Source of the DNA: Amphibalanus amphitrite
Taxonomy: Eukaryota > Arthropoda > Thecostraca > Balanomorpha > Balanidae
Assembly (NCBI RefSeq): GCF_019059575.1
Contig: NW_024881843.1
Span: 434,001-498,000, forward strand
DNA length: 64,000 nucleotides
Direction: 5' to 3'
This document shows positions 34,260-45,650 of this stretch, piece by piece. Under the pieces are notes generated by a model. The model searched no databases. It worked only from the letters and a program-made list of their open reading frames with translations, and had not been told where the DNA came from. A program made the position numbers and the translations under genes. Position 1 is the stretch's first letter, and every line of letters starts with the position of its first letter.

Positions 34260-35268
34260 AGGTAATAATGATGGCTGGGATCAGAGTGACGTCATGTCGG
34301 CCGATTTTGATGCAAAATATTGAAATACGGCAAAAGATAAATCCAATTTATTTACATGAGTGGATTACAAATACAAGTAGCTATTAAACTGCTATCTCGA
34401 ATTTTCGAAATTTTGTAAATTTTTAAAAAATAGGTATGTATTTACCAGTGCTGAAATATTTTTTTATTTTCAAAAAGCTTTTGATTTTTCGCAAAAACCG
34501 CAATATATGTGATAAAACACACACTGATGAGCTACTCTAGCGAGTTTTAGCCCGATATCTTCAAAAATAGCCAAGGTACTTGCATTATTGTGAAAATTTT
34601 ACCATACAATATTTTTCCAAACCATTTTCAGTACATTTTTTGACATCGCACAGCAATATAAATGGCACCATCGTGTTCCTAAGCTCAAACTGCATCTGAT
34701 AGGCACATTTTTGTTGTAAAAGTTCATTTTCAAAATTTGACCTTTTCTGACCTGAAAGTGACCTGACCTCCGGTAAATTCAGCTGAGAATGACCTCAAAT
34801 GACACAGACGACAGTGTACTCGAAATCTACGAGTAAAATGGACCATGAAACAAGCGTTATGTGACCGATACATGTTATTAAATTTTCGTGACCTAGGATG
34901 ACCTGGCTTTGAACTGAAAAATTCGAATTATAAGTTCGGTACCCTCAGGGTATCTATTATCTAAGGCATATATCAAGGAGTACGTAAACCAAAAAAGAGC
35001 CTGATCGGACTTGTCAGCCGGCGGTCAGAGCCTTAATTGTTAACAAGCAAAAATGCTGATAATTTTTACTTTGACCTGACCTGTGACGCCATCAGTGACC
35101 TCGAGGTCAATGAAAATAGGTTTTTATTCGACAGTTTTTCCAAGGCTATCAGACGCCGTTTGAATTTTGACGACCAGCCCAGCAGTTTCGGAGATAGGAG
35201 GGGGGGGGGGGGCTCTGGAGAGCCGCCAAGTCACTTTCGTTATGGAAAATACCCCAGTCATGCGCGGG
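34260..35268 (+). mobile_element. TTAA element, family g relative, left-truncated
   Basis: The interior follows 48020-48420 and 49600-50020 (GAGTGACGTCATG, CTATCTCGAATTTTCG, GACCTGTGACGCCATC). The right end has a G-run with GGCTCTGGAGAGCC, then the tip ATGCGCGGG at 35268 before TTAA (35269-35272). Confidence 0.65.
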
Positions 35269-35272
35269 TTAA

Positions 35273-35405
35273 ACTCTGGACTCCAAATTCTGCCATATAA
35301 CCGGAATTGCGTGATCGGAGAGTAAAGGGCAGGGTCAACGCAACAAGCTTCGCTTAGCGGGGGTTGTGTCTTTGTGAATCCTTTCATTCAAAAGGTTCGG
35401 AGTAA
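35273..35405. repeat. repeat M copy
   Basis: Reverse complement of about 45525-45645 (shared GACTCCAAATTCTGCCATAT and CAACAAGCTTCGCTTAGCGG). Confidence 0.75.
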
Positions 35406-35484
35406 ATATAAAACAAAACTTACTAGCTAGCCCCCTGAGACGGCGTCAGCAGGCCGTCTCGCCCGCCTGTCGGGCCCGCCTCAC

Positions 35485-35826
35485 CCACCGGTCAGGAAGG
35501 CGACATCGTCCACTTCGCTCATATCGGCGGCCAGCTGCTCGGCCAGATTCAGCGCAGTGTCCTTCTCGAACGTCAACGGTATGGCCGGCGGCCTCCGGCT
35601 GGCCGCCGGTCGCTGTCTGGGACTGTGGCCGCCGCTGCAGTCAGTATTCCTCAGCGGTTCGGCTGAACTGTCCTGATCCACAGACACTCGTGCTGCCACT
35701 GCTCCACCGGCCGCCGCGGGCTCTCGCTGCGCGGTCCGGCGCGGCTGCGCGGCCGGGGGCACCGGGACAGGCCACATCGATCTCTTCGGATCGGCGCCCA
35801 GCAGCGCTCAGCGCCGGCGCCGCCAA
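35485..35826 (-). CDS. candidate exon of an unidentified gene
   Basis: GC-rich minus-strand region with coding-like composition in two frames. The upper frame, after a possible CACTGCAG acceptor near 35888, reads SLKGTYGKKRSTLAAPAL and stops at 35641. The lower frame ends PLTFEKDTALNLAEQLAADM then SEVDDVAFLTGG, with a GTGAGG donor at 35484. The switch between frames could be a sequencing or real frameshift, or only one frame is used. No known domain. The flanks are repeats, so it could be an old retained exon. Confidence 0.35.
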
Positions 35827-35889
35827 CGTAGAGCGCTTCTTGCCATAGGTGCCTTTCAGCGAGAGATCGCTGCAGTGTTATCTCGGGTA

Positions 35890-36035
35890 CAACTGAGAAT
35901 CAGCATGACCGCCGTTTGATCCCACGCATTCTGAACGTCGAAACGGCGGAGAGGCAGTGAAGTTCAACTTGTCAATAAATGTCTGAAGGCCTGGAAAACT
36001 AGGCACACAATAGGTATATATGTTACGGGTCATAT
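35890..36035. other. unassigned
   Basis: Short link between the exon candidate and a minisatellite. Confidence 0.3.
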
Positions 36036-36232
36036 GCTAGCTTGGGCAGTATGCAAACTACCCGGGCAGTATTCAAAACTACCCAACAGCCCGGGCAGTA
36101 TGCATATCGCCCGGGTAGTATGCATACTACCCGACCCCTTGGGCAGTGTGCATACCGCCCGGGCAGCTTGCATACTGCCCGGGTAGTATGCATACTACCC
36201 ACCTTTTCTCTCACGGGCAAGATGTTTACTCG
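36036..36232. repeat. palindromic CGGGCAGTATGCATACTACC minisatellite
   Basis: Units of about 19-22 bp in which GGGCAGTATGCATACTGCCC is itself a near-perfect palindrome, repeated about nine times in variants. Frames on both strands read similar peptides because of this symmetry. Confidence 0.85.
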
Positions 36233-36309
36233 GGCAATATGCTGACCGTGGCCCGTGAGACTAGTTAATGCAATAGCTCACATATACATGTCAATGACAG
36301 ACGCTTTAA

Positions 36310-37340
36310 CCCGCGACGGGGCGCTGCTCGGCACCAGTTGTACCGCGGGCTGGGGGAGGGGGGGGGGGGGCGGTGAACACCCCTGCTTGACTCCCGTGCC
36401 ACTTAGCGGAACAGAAGTAAGCGGCATGTAAGATGCGGTAACCGGCATTGGAAACAGCTTCAAAGATCATAACGAAAGTGCCCTAGTCATTTTTAAGGTC
36501 AGAGGTCAGTTTACCAATAAAAAACAAACTGCTGCAATTATTTTTTGACAAAACGATAGTCTATAAATTCTATTTACCGGTGGAAAAAGTAATTGCTGGC
36601 CAAATAATATAGCACTTGAAAGTTAGTTTTTACATTTTTCAAGTCAGCGATTAGTATTTTCAGCAGCAAATGGCATTTTGAGACTATCGTTTTGTCAAAA
36701 AATAATCGCAGCCATCTGTTTTTTATTGGTGAACTGGCCTCAGGTCAAAGAATAGGACAACAGAGGTTATCAAAGATCAAATTTCGTATTTTTCATTTTT
36801 TATAAATTCGCCCATAACTCGGAAGATAGTAGAGCTTCAGCGCCGCAGAAAGACGCATTCGATAAGTACATTCTGGAATAAGTACTCGAAGTTGATCTAA
36901 GTTCAAAATTTGACCTGAGGTCAAGGTCATGACCTGACATGAAAAGGCCTGGAAATGACATGACATGACATGACATGACATCTTGTTTAACAGCCGCTCC
37001 TTATCGTCGAACTGAACACATCTAAGGTTGTTTCCATGACCATCGCTCCAACACGTCTCCATAAAAAATAATGGTCAAAGAACTGCTGGAGACCTTTTAT
37101 GACCTGATATGACCTCATGGTTATAAAAAGGGGTAGCAAGTGCATTTTTTTCGATTCAGTGCGTCATGTTTACCTGTAACCCGACGTTTGAGTGTTTAGA
37201 ATGACGTTCATCAAAAGGGGCGTCCTTCAACTTTCTCCGGTCAACTTCTTAGGGAGACTGTGCAAAATTGATTTGACCTTAAGTCATCGGTATGATATCA
37301 AAATTCAAATACATGTATTTTGAACCTAATGTTACTCTTA
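36310..37340. mobile_element. TTAA-element pieces, AGGTCA-rich
   Basis: The left tip CCCGCGACGGGGC follows TTAA (36306-36309), then there is a G-run. An imperfect palindrome spans 36497-36760 (CAAAACGATAGTCT paired with AGACTATCGTTTTG). 36780-37300 follows the family of 37345-38470 and includes GACATGACATGACATGACAT (about 36957). No matching right tip found. Confidence 0.55.
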
Positions 37341-38474
37341 TTAACCCACGCCGGGCCGGGGGGTGTTTGAACACCCCCCCCCCCTGCGGTTTTTCGCAGA
37401 CATCTCAAAAATTGCGGCGCGGAGCGCCGCCGTTTTTGGCACACCTGTTTGTGCATCTTTTCCGCACATGTTGTGAAACTTTCAGACCCAGGTCGCCTTA
37501 GGTCAGGTCACCAATGACGCCAAGTGACCTCACCTCAGACAAAAATAAGAATGCTCGTCATAACTACACCGATTGATCGATTGCTTTGACACTTTCAGCG
37601 ATTGATTAGAGCAACATTATCTATAAAACGTTTATCTCGGAATTTTGATATCGGTGACCTAAGGTCAGGTCAATTTTGCGGCCTCTCCATTACCTATACC
37701 TAAGTCAATGGGGGGAAATTGAAAAGCGTCTGTTTTGCACGAACACTATTCTAGACACTCTCAAACATCGAGATGTAGGTAAAATTGACACACTGAACCG
37801 AAAAATGGCAACTGTGACCCCTGGTTATGTCCCCGAGGTCATCTTAGGTCACGAACAGAATCTAACAATTTTTCGCTAATAACTTCTGATAGAGGCGTGC
37901 TAGAGCGCTGAAAACGCCTTAGATGTGTTCGGCTTGACGTTGCGGATCGACTGATATGCAACATGACCTTTTCTGGTCAGGTCAGGTCAAGGTCAGGTTT
38001 CATGACCTTGACCTGAGGTCAAATTTTCAAGTTGACCTTTTAAGGTCAAATAATAGTTCATTCGACGCGTCTCGACAAGAGGAACACGATGCTGGCAAAA
38101 GTAATGTCATGGCGCCTTTGAGTCAAAAGTTATTGCCCCAAAAAACGCTTTTCGTTAAAACGGCTATTTTTGGAGTTTTTGCCCTCTGGAGGCTAAACCG
38201 TTGACCTGAGGTCAAATCTGAGAGCATTACTCGGAAAGGTCTGTAAAAGGGCTATCGAATGCGCTTTTCCGCGGCGCTGTAGCTCTATCGGTTCCCGAGA
38301 TAGCCGTCGGCAGTTTCCAAAATGTTGAAAGTCAACATTTTACCTTTGGTGACCTCTGGTGACCTGAACTTTGACATGACCCAAAAAATGACCGAAGTAT
38401 TTTCGTCCTTATTTTGGACGTTCTTTCGAGTGGCGCTCATCGCGTGTCGCTACGTGGCCCAGGAGCCGAGTTAA

Positions 38475-39344
38475 CCCTATTAGTGGCGGGGGGGGGGGGT
38501 TGTTTTTATCCACCCCTCATGTTTTTCGGGAATATCTCCGAAACCGCTGAAGCTACGATGCTGAAATTTTCTGACTTTTCCTAAAACTAAATTGGGCACA
38601 TTCCCTGAAAATTTCAAGTTCATAACTTTACCAGGGGCGGCTCCAGAGCACTGGGAATTGGGGGGTCCTATTCGTGAAGCGAGTCATTTGGGCGAAGATC
38701 ACGATGCTGCACCAGTTTTACGAACAGTGAATGAAAGGTATCATGTGATAACATATACAAAGTTATTGTGCATCCTCTTTTGACACGTTTTTGCTATAAT
38801 AGGCGGATCCAGGCGTCCAAAAAAAGGGGTTATTTTTTACCTCCCAACATAGGTGCCCTGACACCGCCTATGCATGACCAATACAATTTTAGTCGTTCTC
38901 TCATAAGAAAATTGTAGCATAACAAGACCATTGCCACCCTTTTTAGAAACAGTACCAACAAAAACCTTATTTACTATACTTTTTGTGTACCCCCAAGCTC
39001 AATGATCTGTATCCGCCTATGATTTTTGAAAATGCATATTTTTAGGATCCATGTGAATTGCTGGTTCATTCTCTATCGATCGGCAAAAGTTGCGTTAAGA
39101 TTGGTTCAGAAACCTGGCCGTGATAAACAGTCTAAAATGTATCTGCAATTTGCCCGTTTTTACCCCCCTCTACCCCCCTATTGACATTTTTTATTTTTTT
39201 TTTAGAAATGTAGATCTCGTTGAGCGAACTCGAATGCCGTTTGAATTTTGAAAATCGGCCCGTTAGATCTCGAGATATCAAGGGGGGTCGTAAATAGCCC
39301 CCCTGCCACTAACAGGGGTAGCCAGGAGCCTGCCACTAATAGGG
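38475..39344 (+). mobile_element. TTAA element, family i, nested
   Basis: 870 bp between perfect TTAA at 38471-38474 and 39345-39348. Left tip CCCTATTAGTGGC plus a G-run; right end CTGCCACTAACAGGGG, spacer, CTGCCACTAATAGGG. The family h/k copy near 59498 (GAGCCGAGTTACAAGGGGG) shows the corresponding unoccupied site. Confidence 0.9.
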
Positions 39345-39387
39345 TTAAAAGGGGGGGGGGGTGTTCAGACACCACCCCGGCCCGGCG

Positions 39388-40372
39388 GCGAGTTTCCGAA
39401 GTGTGGAACTGCCCATACCTAAGGTCTCTGATTGGCGTAAGCTTCGCCAAGATGACGTTACAGGCTGTGACGTCATGGCTCACAGTCGGCCGACCAATCG
39501 CTGCACGATTATAGGCTAGCGGCGCGCGGCACTAGCGCCCCTGGTGTTATTATGGGAAGTTGAGCAATACATTGAAAGTATGTATGTACGAAAGTATGTA
39601 TCTACGTATGTATGTATGTACAATACATACATACATACGTAGCTTGTGTTGGGAACAATTACGTATTACTAAGGCGTCAATGTCTCACAAATTAATTCGT
39701 CCATGCTCCTCAAATTTTGCAAAGTGACCTTATATTGTGCGTCATAAGGTACTACGCTTCAAACAATCAGCACACAGCACCAGCCAGGCACTGTTACAAG
39801 TAGCGAGCAGCAAAGTGGCGGCAGGTGGCGCTACCATCTCCAGCATCGGTCCAGATGGCGTCACTCACTATCCGCACTATAGATCCGCACTACCTGCTAA
39901 TAAAATAATAAATAATAAATCCGCTAATAATCTCGCCAATAAATCTGTAAATAATAAATCCGCACTACCTGCTAATCTGTGTCTTATTGGTGTCAAACAT
40001 CATTCAACGCCGACAGGCAGTATCACCAGCCGTAATACTGAAGATATTTACTCAATGCTGAAGCGAAACGCAGTGCACAAACCCCACCGTCAAAACTCAA
40101 GCACCTCGTAGGAGATATGCTTCCAAGGTGGGCGAATGCACGAACGATAACTGAAATAACACCGGTTATATATTCACGTAGAACAAGTTGCTTTTTCCCT
40201 AACTAGGGAACTCGCTAAAATTAAGACTGGCTAAATATTTACGCAGGATAACTGGCTCCGCCTCTTCGCCAACTTAAGGACCCGCCAATCCATGCACCTA
40301 GCCGCCAGCGCCAACTGATGACGTCACTCGAACGGGCGACGATATGAATAGTTCCACACTTAGGAAACTCGC
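39388..40372. mobile_element. element with 9-bp target duplication (Mutator-like MITE)
   Basis: Ends GCGAGTTTCCGAAGTGTGG and its near-complement ending 40372, flanked by GGCCCGGCG at 39379-39387 and 40373-40381. A 9-bp duplication is characteristic of Mutator-like elements; 8-bp readings are possible if the end is shifted by one. The interior contains TACGTATG/CATACATA tracts (39575-39645) and AATAAT-rich sequence (39897-39965). The 124-residue frame at 39737-40111 has no recognisable domain. Confidence 0.65.
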
Positions 40373-40415
40373 GGCCCGGCGCGGAATCTCAGAGCACCGG
40401 CCCGGCGCGGGTTAA

Positions 40416-40796
40416 TCGCTTAAAGGGAGTGTGCCACCTTCCAATGATTTCCCATTTTATTTTTCCTAGGAAAAGAAGCTTCTGTTTTTACCTAATATCG
40501 CAAAAAAAATCAAAAATGGGCCTGGAATAGTGCTTTTTTTCGCCTAAAAGCTTATCAGTTTTTCGATATGTATGTATAACAACTGTAGTGGGCTGACCTG
40601 CAAACAGGCGTCGGCAACAATCACGAATGAGGCGCACATGTGACAATAAGCAAAGGTCATTATAGAGTTACGACGTACGGGAATGAGTTATCAGCTGTCT
40701 AATCGTAGACAATACAATGTCGAACTTAAACTGTAAGCCTGTATTGGTATTGTTTCTTTAATTTGGCTGTCGAACATTAATTTATGGTTTGAAATA
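40416..40796. other. unassigned
   Basis: No feature recognised between the TTAA element and the LINE. Confidence 0.4.
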
Positions 40797-40799
40797 TGA

Positions 40800-41456
40800 T
40801 TTTCCGGAGGCCGTCATCGTCCAGGACTCAGTTTTCGCACTGTGGACTGCGGTGATGCGCGCCTCTGTGGGGTCACTGTCCTTGCTGACGACCGCCCAAT
40901 ACTCAGTGTGGTAGGCTGCCACATGCCCTACTGGGATTCGTCCGGCTCTAATGCAAGCGAATATGCCGACGTCCTTGGTAAATTGTCCGCCATCCTCTCG
41001 TCTCTTGGGGCCTGCGCGCAAACCGTGTTACTCGTCGATTTTAACTGTGCCTTGTGGCCGCTGCCTCGCGAATCCCGCCCAGCAGCTTGGTACCGTCTTC
41101 GAGGCTACACTCCGAACAGCATAGCTATGCAAGATCTTCTAGACGACCACGAACTCGCTGTCGCTGAATTTAACTTCACCCAGTCGGTAAACTATACTTA
41201 CTCGCGCGCTGGAAACTGTTCGCACATTGATCATGTCGCAGTGCCCAGAGTCCTGATGCCACAAGTGCTCAGCTGCACAATTCTGCCTCCGGATCCCAAT
41301 AATCTGAGCCCCCATCTGCCGCTCATCTGCAAGCTGGCTGTCTCTGCCCCGCTAGCGCGGATCGCCCTCTTCATCAATATGTCGATTCTCCAAAGCGCGC
41401 ATATGTCCTCGATTGGAGCTGTTCAGAAAGGAACGAACAGTACAAAACAGCACTGA
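40800..41456 (+). pseudogene. LINE APE-type endonuclease domain
   Basis: The open frame starts just after a stop at 40797 and lacks the N-terminal catalytic motifs, so it is truncated. Visible are the strand before the second motif (VVGCHMPYW), LLVDFNCALW (position of the usual GDFN), CSHIDHVAVP (SxIDY/H block) and LSPHLPLICKL (place of the usual SDH motif, here SPH). VDFN and SPH replace residues normally conserved for catalysis, so this copy is likely dead even without the frameshift after about 41350. Confidence 0.8.
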
Positions 41457-41464
41457 GCGAGCTT

Positions 41465-41845
41465 TTGTCTGACACTCTACCCGCTTGCGACGAATCGCTA
41501 GATGTCCTGGGCGCTGCCATTTCGCGGTGTGTGCATGCTGCTGCTCGCATCGCTGGGTGCTTAAAGCCACGCCGGTCGCCAAAGTTTTGGTGGACTACAG
41601 GTGCCGCGGCCGCTCGGGACCGCGCGCGCTTCTGGCATCGACTTTGGGTCTGCGCCGGTCGGCCAGCTACAACAACGGTCGCCGACTGCTACCGAGAGGC
41701 CAGACGGGCGTATCGCCGAACACGCCGTAAGGCCGCCATCTCCAGCATCGAGGAGCAAGCGCGATTACTCCGTCTCCTGCGCCGCGACCGGAACCTGACC
41801 ACCTTTCAAGACAGTTCACTCAGACAGCAGGGCGCAGCTGAGTGA
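41465..41845 (+). pseudogene. LINE linker between endonuclease and RT
   Basis: Frame 2 segment: basic, Arg-rich, with PKFWWTTGAAAARDRARFWHR and ADCYREARRAYRRTRRK, the typical helical linker ahead of the reverse transcriptase in jockey/CR1-like ORF2. It is in a different frame from both neighbours. Confidence 0.7.
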
Positions 41846-41885
41846 CGAGCAGCGACTCATTGCTGACACTGTTGAATCCCGTGTC

Positions 41886-42437
41886 TTGACAGCTCGTGCC
41901 GAAGTAGTCCAACGCACCGTATCGTCAGAGCAGGTAGCTGATCTGTTGTGCCGCCTGCACACTGGCAAGGCACCGGGTGTGGATGGAGTGACATCCGAGC
42001 ATCTCATACTCGGCTCTTCTCCCACTCCCCGAGCCGCCCTGGTGGCTGGCGCGTCTGCTGACTGGCTGCCTGTCCACCTGCACTGTTCCGGCTTCCTTCT
42101 CCGAGAGTGTAGTGGTACCGTGGTACCGCTCCTGAAAAATAGCCGTCTGGATCCAAACTGCCTCGATAACTATCGGCCCGTCTCGATCACGACATGCGCT
42201 TCAAAGCTCTTGGAAATGCTGATCTCGGATGAACTGCAGTCCTCCTTCATTCCGCATGACCTGCAGTTCGGCTTCATCCCCAACCGCGGCACAGCAGAGG
42301 CCTCTCTACTCGTCGAAGAGACAATCCAACGAAACCGACGCGCGGGCCTCCCTGTGTTCGCTGCCAATCTGGATGCACGCAAATGCTTTGACAAGATTTG
42401 GCATGACGGGCTATTTTATCGGCTCACTGAACAGTGA
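41886..42437 (+). pseudogene. LINE reverse transcriptase, N-terminal half
   Basis: Contains LHTGKAPGVDGVTSEHL (about 41958), NYRPVSITTCASKLLEMLI (about 42168), LQFGFIPNRGTAEA and motif A ANLDARKCFDKIWHDGLFY with the first catalytic Asp (about 42369). The frame ends at a TGA at 42435. The continuation is in the next frame from about 42415. Confidence 0.9.
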
Positions 42438-43533
42438 ACACTTAAGCGTCAACTGCTGGCTCCTGGTTGTCCATTGGTATCGCGATCTATCTGCCAGAGT
42501 CACCTTCGGCGGCATCAGCTCTGATAAATTCTTAGTTTTGCGAGGAACTAGGCAGGGCGCTATTCTTTTGCCGACATTTGCCAATGTGTTCCTTCACCCG
42601 CTTTTGACGGTTTTGGACCACACCGGCTGCGGCGCCTACATGCACCAGCACCACGTGCCAGGAGTGTGCTACGCAGATGATTTAATCCTGCTGTCAACCA
42701 ACGCCGCTCATCTCAGCACGCTCCTGGGCCTAGTCGGTGGCTTTGCGCGGGACTGGCGGCTAGATTTCGTCCACTCCGACCCGCAGAAGACAAAAAGCCA
42801 CTGCACCGTCTTTGGTGGCGAACTTCTGGCACGGTTACCGTCGTGGGCACTGTCCGGTCAGCCGCTGGAGACCCGGCCTCTGTCGGAGCACCTCGGCGTG
42901 ACGCTCGACTCTCGCCTCATAGCTGCCGGCCACGTCGACCAGCGAGCCAAACGAGCACGAGCTGCCTTTTACGGCCTAGCGCCTGCTGGTATGCTGGCTA
43001 AAAGTCTTTGTCCAGCAGACAAAGATTTCTTGTGGAAGACAGTTGTTCTGCCTACCCTGATGTATGGGTGCAACACGGCTCCTCTCCGTCCGTCTGATGT
43101 GGATCGCCTGGACGCCATGCAAGCAGACTGTGTGAAGGTGGCATTCGGGCTGCCCCGCACCGCACACCACTCTGCTCTTCTGGCGGCCGCCGGCCTGGCA
43201 CCGGTTCGCGAGTCCTTGAGGAGCGCGATATTCTCCGCATTTAGGACGGCCATGGCAGCGCAACATCGCCTGCAGCAGGCTATGACTACCTCCCTAGCGA
43301 AGTTGGTCCTGTGCCCCAGCGACTTGGAGGGTTCATTCCTCCACCAGCTCTACAACATGTGCAGCATGGACTTCCAAGCGGTCATGGAGCTAGCTGCCGG
43401 CGGTCCGGTGGACCCTGAGCGAGTGCGGGCCCCACGCATGGAGAACGGCCAAACGGACAGCATTCGGCTGGTTCTACAAGGAACCTGCGAGGCTTCCCGA
43501 CGACTGCTGAGGCTGCTCACGTGCCCACGCTGA
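42400..43533 (+). pseudogene. LINE reverse transcriptase, C-terminal half and tail domain
   Basis: Frame 1 open region. After the shift near 42415-42430 it reads on as SLNSEHLSVNCWLLVVHWYRD, then motif B LRGTRQGAILLPTFANVFLH and motif C VCYADDLILLST with the catalytic YADD (about 42668), then LSEHLGVTLDS (motif D/E region). The tail has RPSDVDRLDAMQADCVKVAF and the end domain to the stop at 43533. YADD is intact, so apart from the shifts the polymerase core is well preserved, suggesting moderate age. Confidence 0.9.
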
Positions 43534-44538
43534 CATTGCAGCCTTCAGCGCTCTCGTCCGGCGCCCCGCTCGATCTTCGCTCCAGGGCTGGTAAAAAGGA
43601 AATTGCGTCCTCGACCAAAAAATGAGAGCGAAAAATGACCCCGACCTTTTTACGATTCATGTATCCAGGCTGCATGCAACTACGATGCGCGTTTCCTTAG
43701 GTTTCATTTCTATATTATTTTTTTACGAGCAGTCATATGTACTAAATTGCTTATCAGACTCGCGCTTCGAAATTTCCAGTGTTTTAATTAAATGTCACGG
43801 CATCACTCGGTCAGCGGGTAGCGTAACAGACGAAGAACCCGGAAAGGGTAGGGGGCGCTACGATCGTCGAACAGATGCAATATGTGTCGCTATTGTATCG
43901 GTAGCTCACAACGACGACGGCTAGAAACTATCGACCCCGCATGAATTTACCATGTCCAACCGGTCCGACCGCGGTTCCGAATCTAGTCGTTTGTCTAGTC
44001 GTATAGCTGGCTACAACTGGTCGTCAATCAACCCCGCTTGAAATAGCACAGCCGACAGCGGGGTCGGTGTCTAAGCGTCTGTTAGTATGTGTTTGATCAT
44101 CTAGTTTGATCTAGTTTTCGTTAGCAACTGTCGACGGTAGTTTTGCTGTTAACGGAAGTGAGTTGTGGCTACTAATTGTTCATAACCATGTTGTAGGTAT
44201 GTATCAGGTATAGGGGCTTTTTATGTCCTTGTCAAAGGGGATATACGTTGTGGATTCAATGATACCTTTTACTTGCGTTTAGCTTAAACTGCTTTATTTG
44301 AAAGTTATTTATTACTGTAAAAGTTTACTAAATGTGGTAATTTTGACCCCGGGTACTTGAACTTTTACTGGCACTGTGTCCCCGACGACGTCAATAGGAC
44401 ATAACACTTTACCAGCCCTGCTTCGCTCTGTAGTTACCGCTGGGCCGACCGCTACCCTAACAGTGGAGTATCGCGCTCGACGACTTTAGCGCCATTACAA
44501 TACAATCACCGAATTTGAGATGTGTTATATGTACAATC
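43534..44538. other. LINE flank or 3' sequence, unassigned
   Basis: Possible 3' untranslated part of the LINE. No tail or target duplication identified; 43622-43924 is open but has no recognised domain. Confidence 0.35.
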
Positions 44539-44578
44539 ATAGACCTCTGTACATAGACTGGTGTACAGAGGTCTATGG
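44539..44578. repeat. 15-bp stem hairpin CATAGACCTCTGTAC
   Basis: CATAGACCTCTGTAC at 44539 and its exact complement ending 44578, 10-nt loop. A (GAT)n tract follows at 44619-44637. Confidence 0.8.
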
Positions 44579-44639
44579 TACAATGTACATGCTTTGTCGC
44601 TGCTTAAGCGATGCTTAAACGATGATGATGATGATGATT

Positions 44640-45100
44640 TTATGTAAAATAATTGATATGAAACAGCCGTCTCTTAAGTTATGACCCCATCTCACCACAC
44701 GAAAGTGGCAGAAATGACAATGATCAGCTGACGCATTTTTCTTGGTCGAAGTCAGAGCGCGCGGCCCGACGCACCACCACGTCCACCACCGCACCACAAA
44801 GTATGAGCAGAAGCCACCTAACAGGCGTGTTCGAAACCGCAGGAGATGATGAACGGGTTTATCGAAACATGATTGGATGAGCCTATCGGTAATAGCGATT
44901 TTAGTGTGTGCATTTATTGTTCATAGTGGTGTGAAATGTGGTTGGGGTACGACCGACAACCCATCGGGGCGAATTTCGCACTGGGGTACACAAAATTTGA
45001 AGAATTTAAGACGTTTCCATGAGGTTTGAAGGTATGGATATGTTCTAAAAATCCGGCTGTCCTTATCCGGGTCATTAACTCCGTATGGTCCAGGAAAGCT
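44640..45100. other. unassigned
   Basis: No feature recognised. Confidence 0.35.
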
Positions 45101-45104
45101 GGCA

Positions 45105-45240
45105 CACTACCTTTTAAGTTTCAAAGCGATCGTTCGATCGGTGTAGCTATGGCGAGTATTCTAACTTTTTTTCTGGGGTAAGGTCACTTGACCTGACCTG
45201 GTAACCCGACCATAACAACTTGTAACGTCTTACATGTAAA
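45105..45240 (-). mobile_element. fragment of family h/k TTAA element
   Basis: Matches 58500-58640 reversed and 21650-21770 (GATCGTTCGATCGGTGTAGC, CACTTGACCTGACCTGG). Confidence 0.5.
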
Positions 45241-45519
45241 TGGTTTCATGTAGCATTAGCTATTGAAACTAAAATAACGCCCTCTACATGTCCAAGTGCC
45301 AAACCAAAGCCAGCGAGTGATGGCACTATAGATCTGTCGTCATTTCAGATGAAAATGACTTGTTCGCCGCTGGCAATGAAATTCCATGAAATTCTGGGGT
45401 AATATTTTAAGTCTTTATATTCAAAACATTATTTCACCCTTCGATCAATAAATCACGTTTGACGGCAAAGAAGACTTCGCTATTGAACTACGTTACTTTT
45501 TTAAATTTAGTCTAAACCT

Positions 45520-45650
45520 TTTGAATAGAAGGATTCACAGGGACAGAGCCCCCGCTAAGCGAAGCTTGTTGCGGTAACCCTGCCCTCTACCCTCCGATCG
45601 CGCAATGCCGGTTCATATGGCAGAATTTGGAGTCCAAAGTTTAAAGTGCG
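45520..45650. repeat. repeat M copy
   Basis: Reverse complement of 35273-35405. Confidence 0.75.

Larger units (their letters stand above)
37345..40411 (+). mobile_element. TTAA element, family h, with two nested insertions
   Basis: TTAA at 37341-37344 and 40412-40415. Left tip CCCACGCCGGGCCGG plus a GGGGTGTTTGAACACCCC hairpin. Right end: hairpin, CCGGCCCGGCG, (insertion), CGG, spacer, CCGGCCCGGCGCGGG. Removing elements at 38475-39344 and 39388-40372 leaves about 1.2 kb collinear with 58391-59578. Dense in AGGTCA/TGACCT, including AGGTCAAGGTCATGACC-type inverted pairs. Confidence 0.8.
40797..43533 (+). mobile_element. non-LTR retrotransposon, 5'-truncated, frameshifted
   Basis: Encodes the usual ORF2 order endonuclease, reverse transcriptase, C-terminal domain, spread over four frames with at least three shifts. 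The 5' truncation falls within the endonuclease. The style resembles jockey/CR1-like clades; clade assignment is tentative. The 3' end was not located. Confidence 0.85.

Noticed and set aside
36036..36232. CRISPR-like regular repeats
   Set aside because: Units are contiguous, palindromic and without unique spacers; eukaryotic minisatellite.
38795..39025. hAT-like MITE with GGCGGATCCAG / CTGTATCCGCC ends inside family i
   Set aside because: The ends look similar to 46639-46796, but no 8-bp duplication could be read, so it was not listed.
39737..40111. 124-residue frame as a gene
   Set aside because: Lies wholly in a short nested element with AATAAT repeats, no domain and no splice or start evidence.
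42969..43266. Minus-strand frames of 62-96 residues
   Set aside because: Shadows of the LINE reverse transcriptase on the opposite strand.
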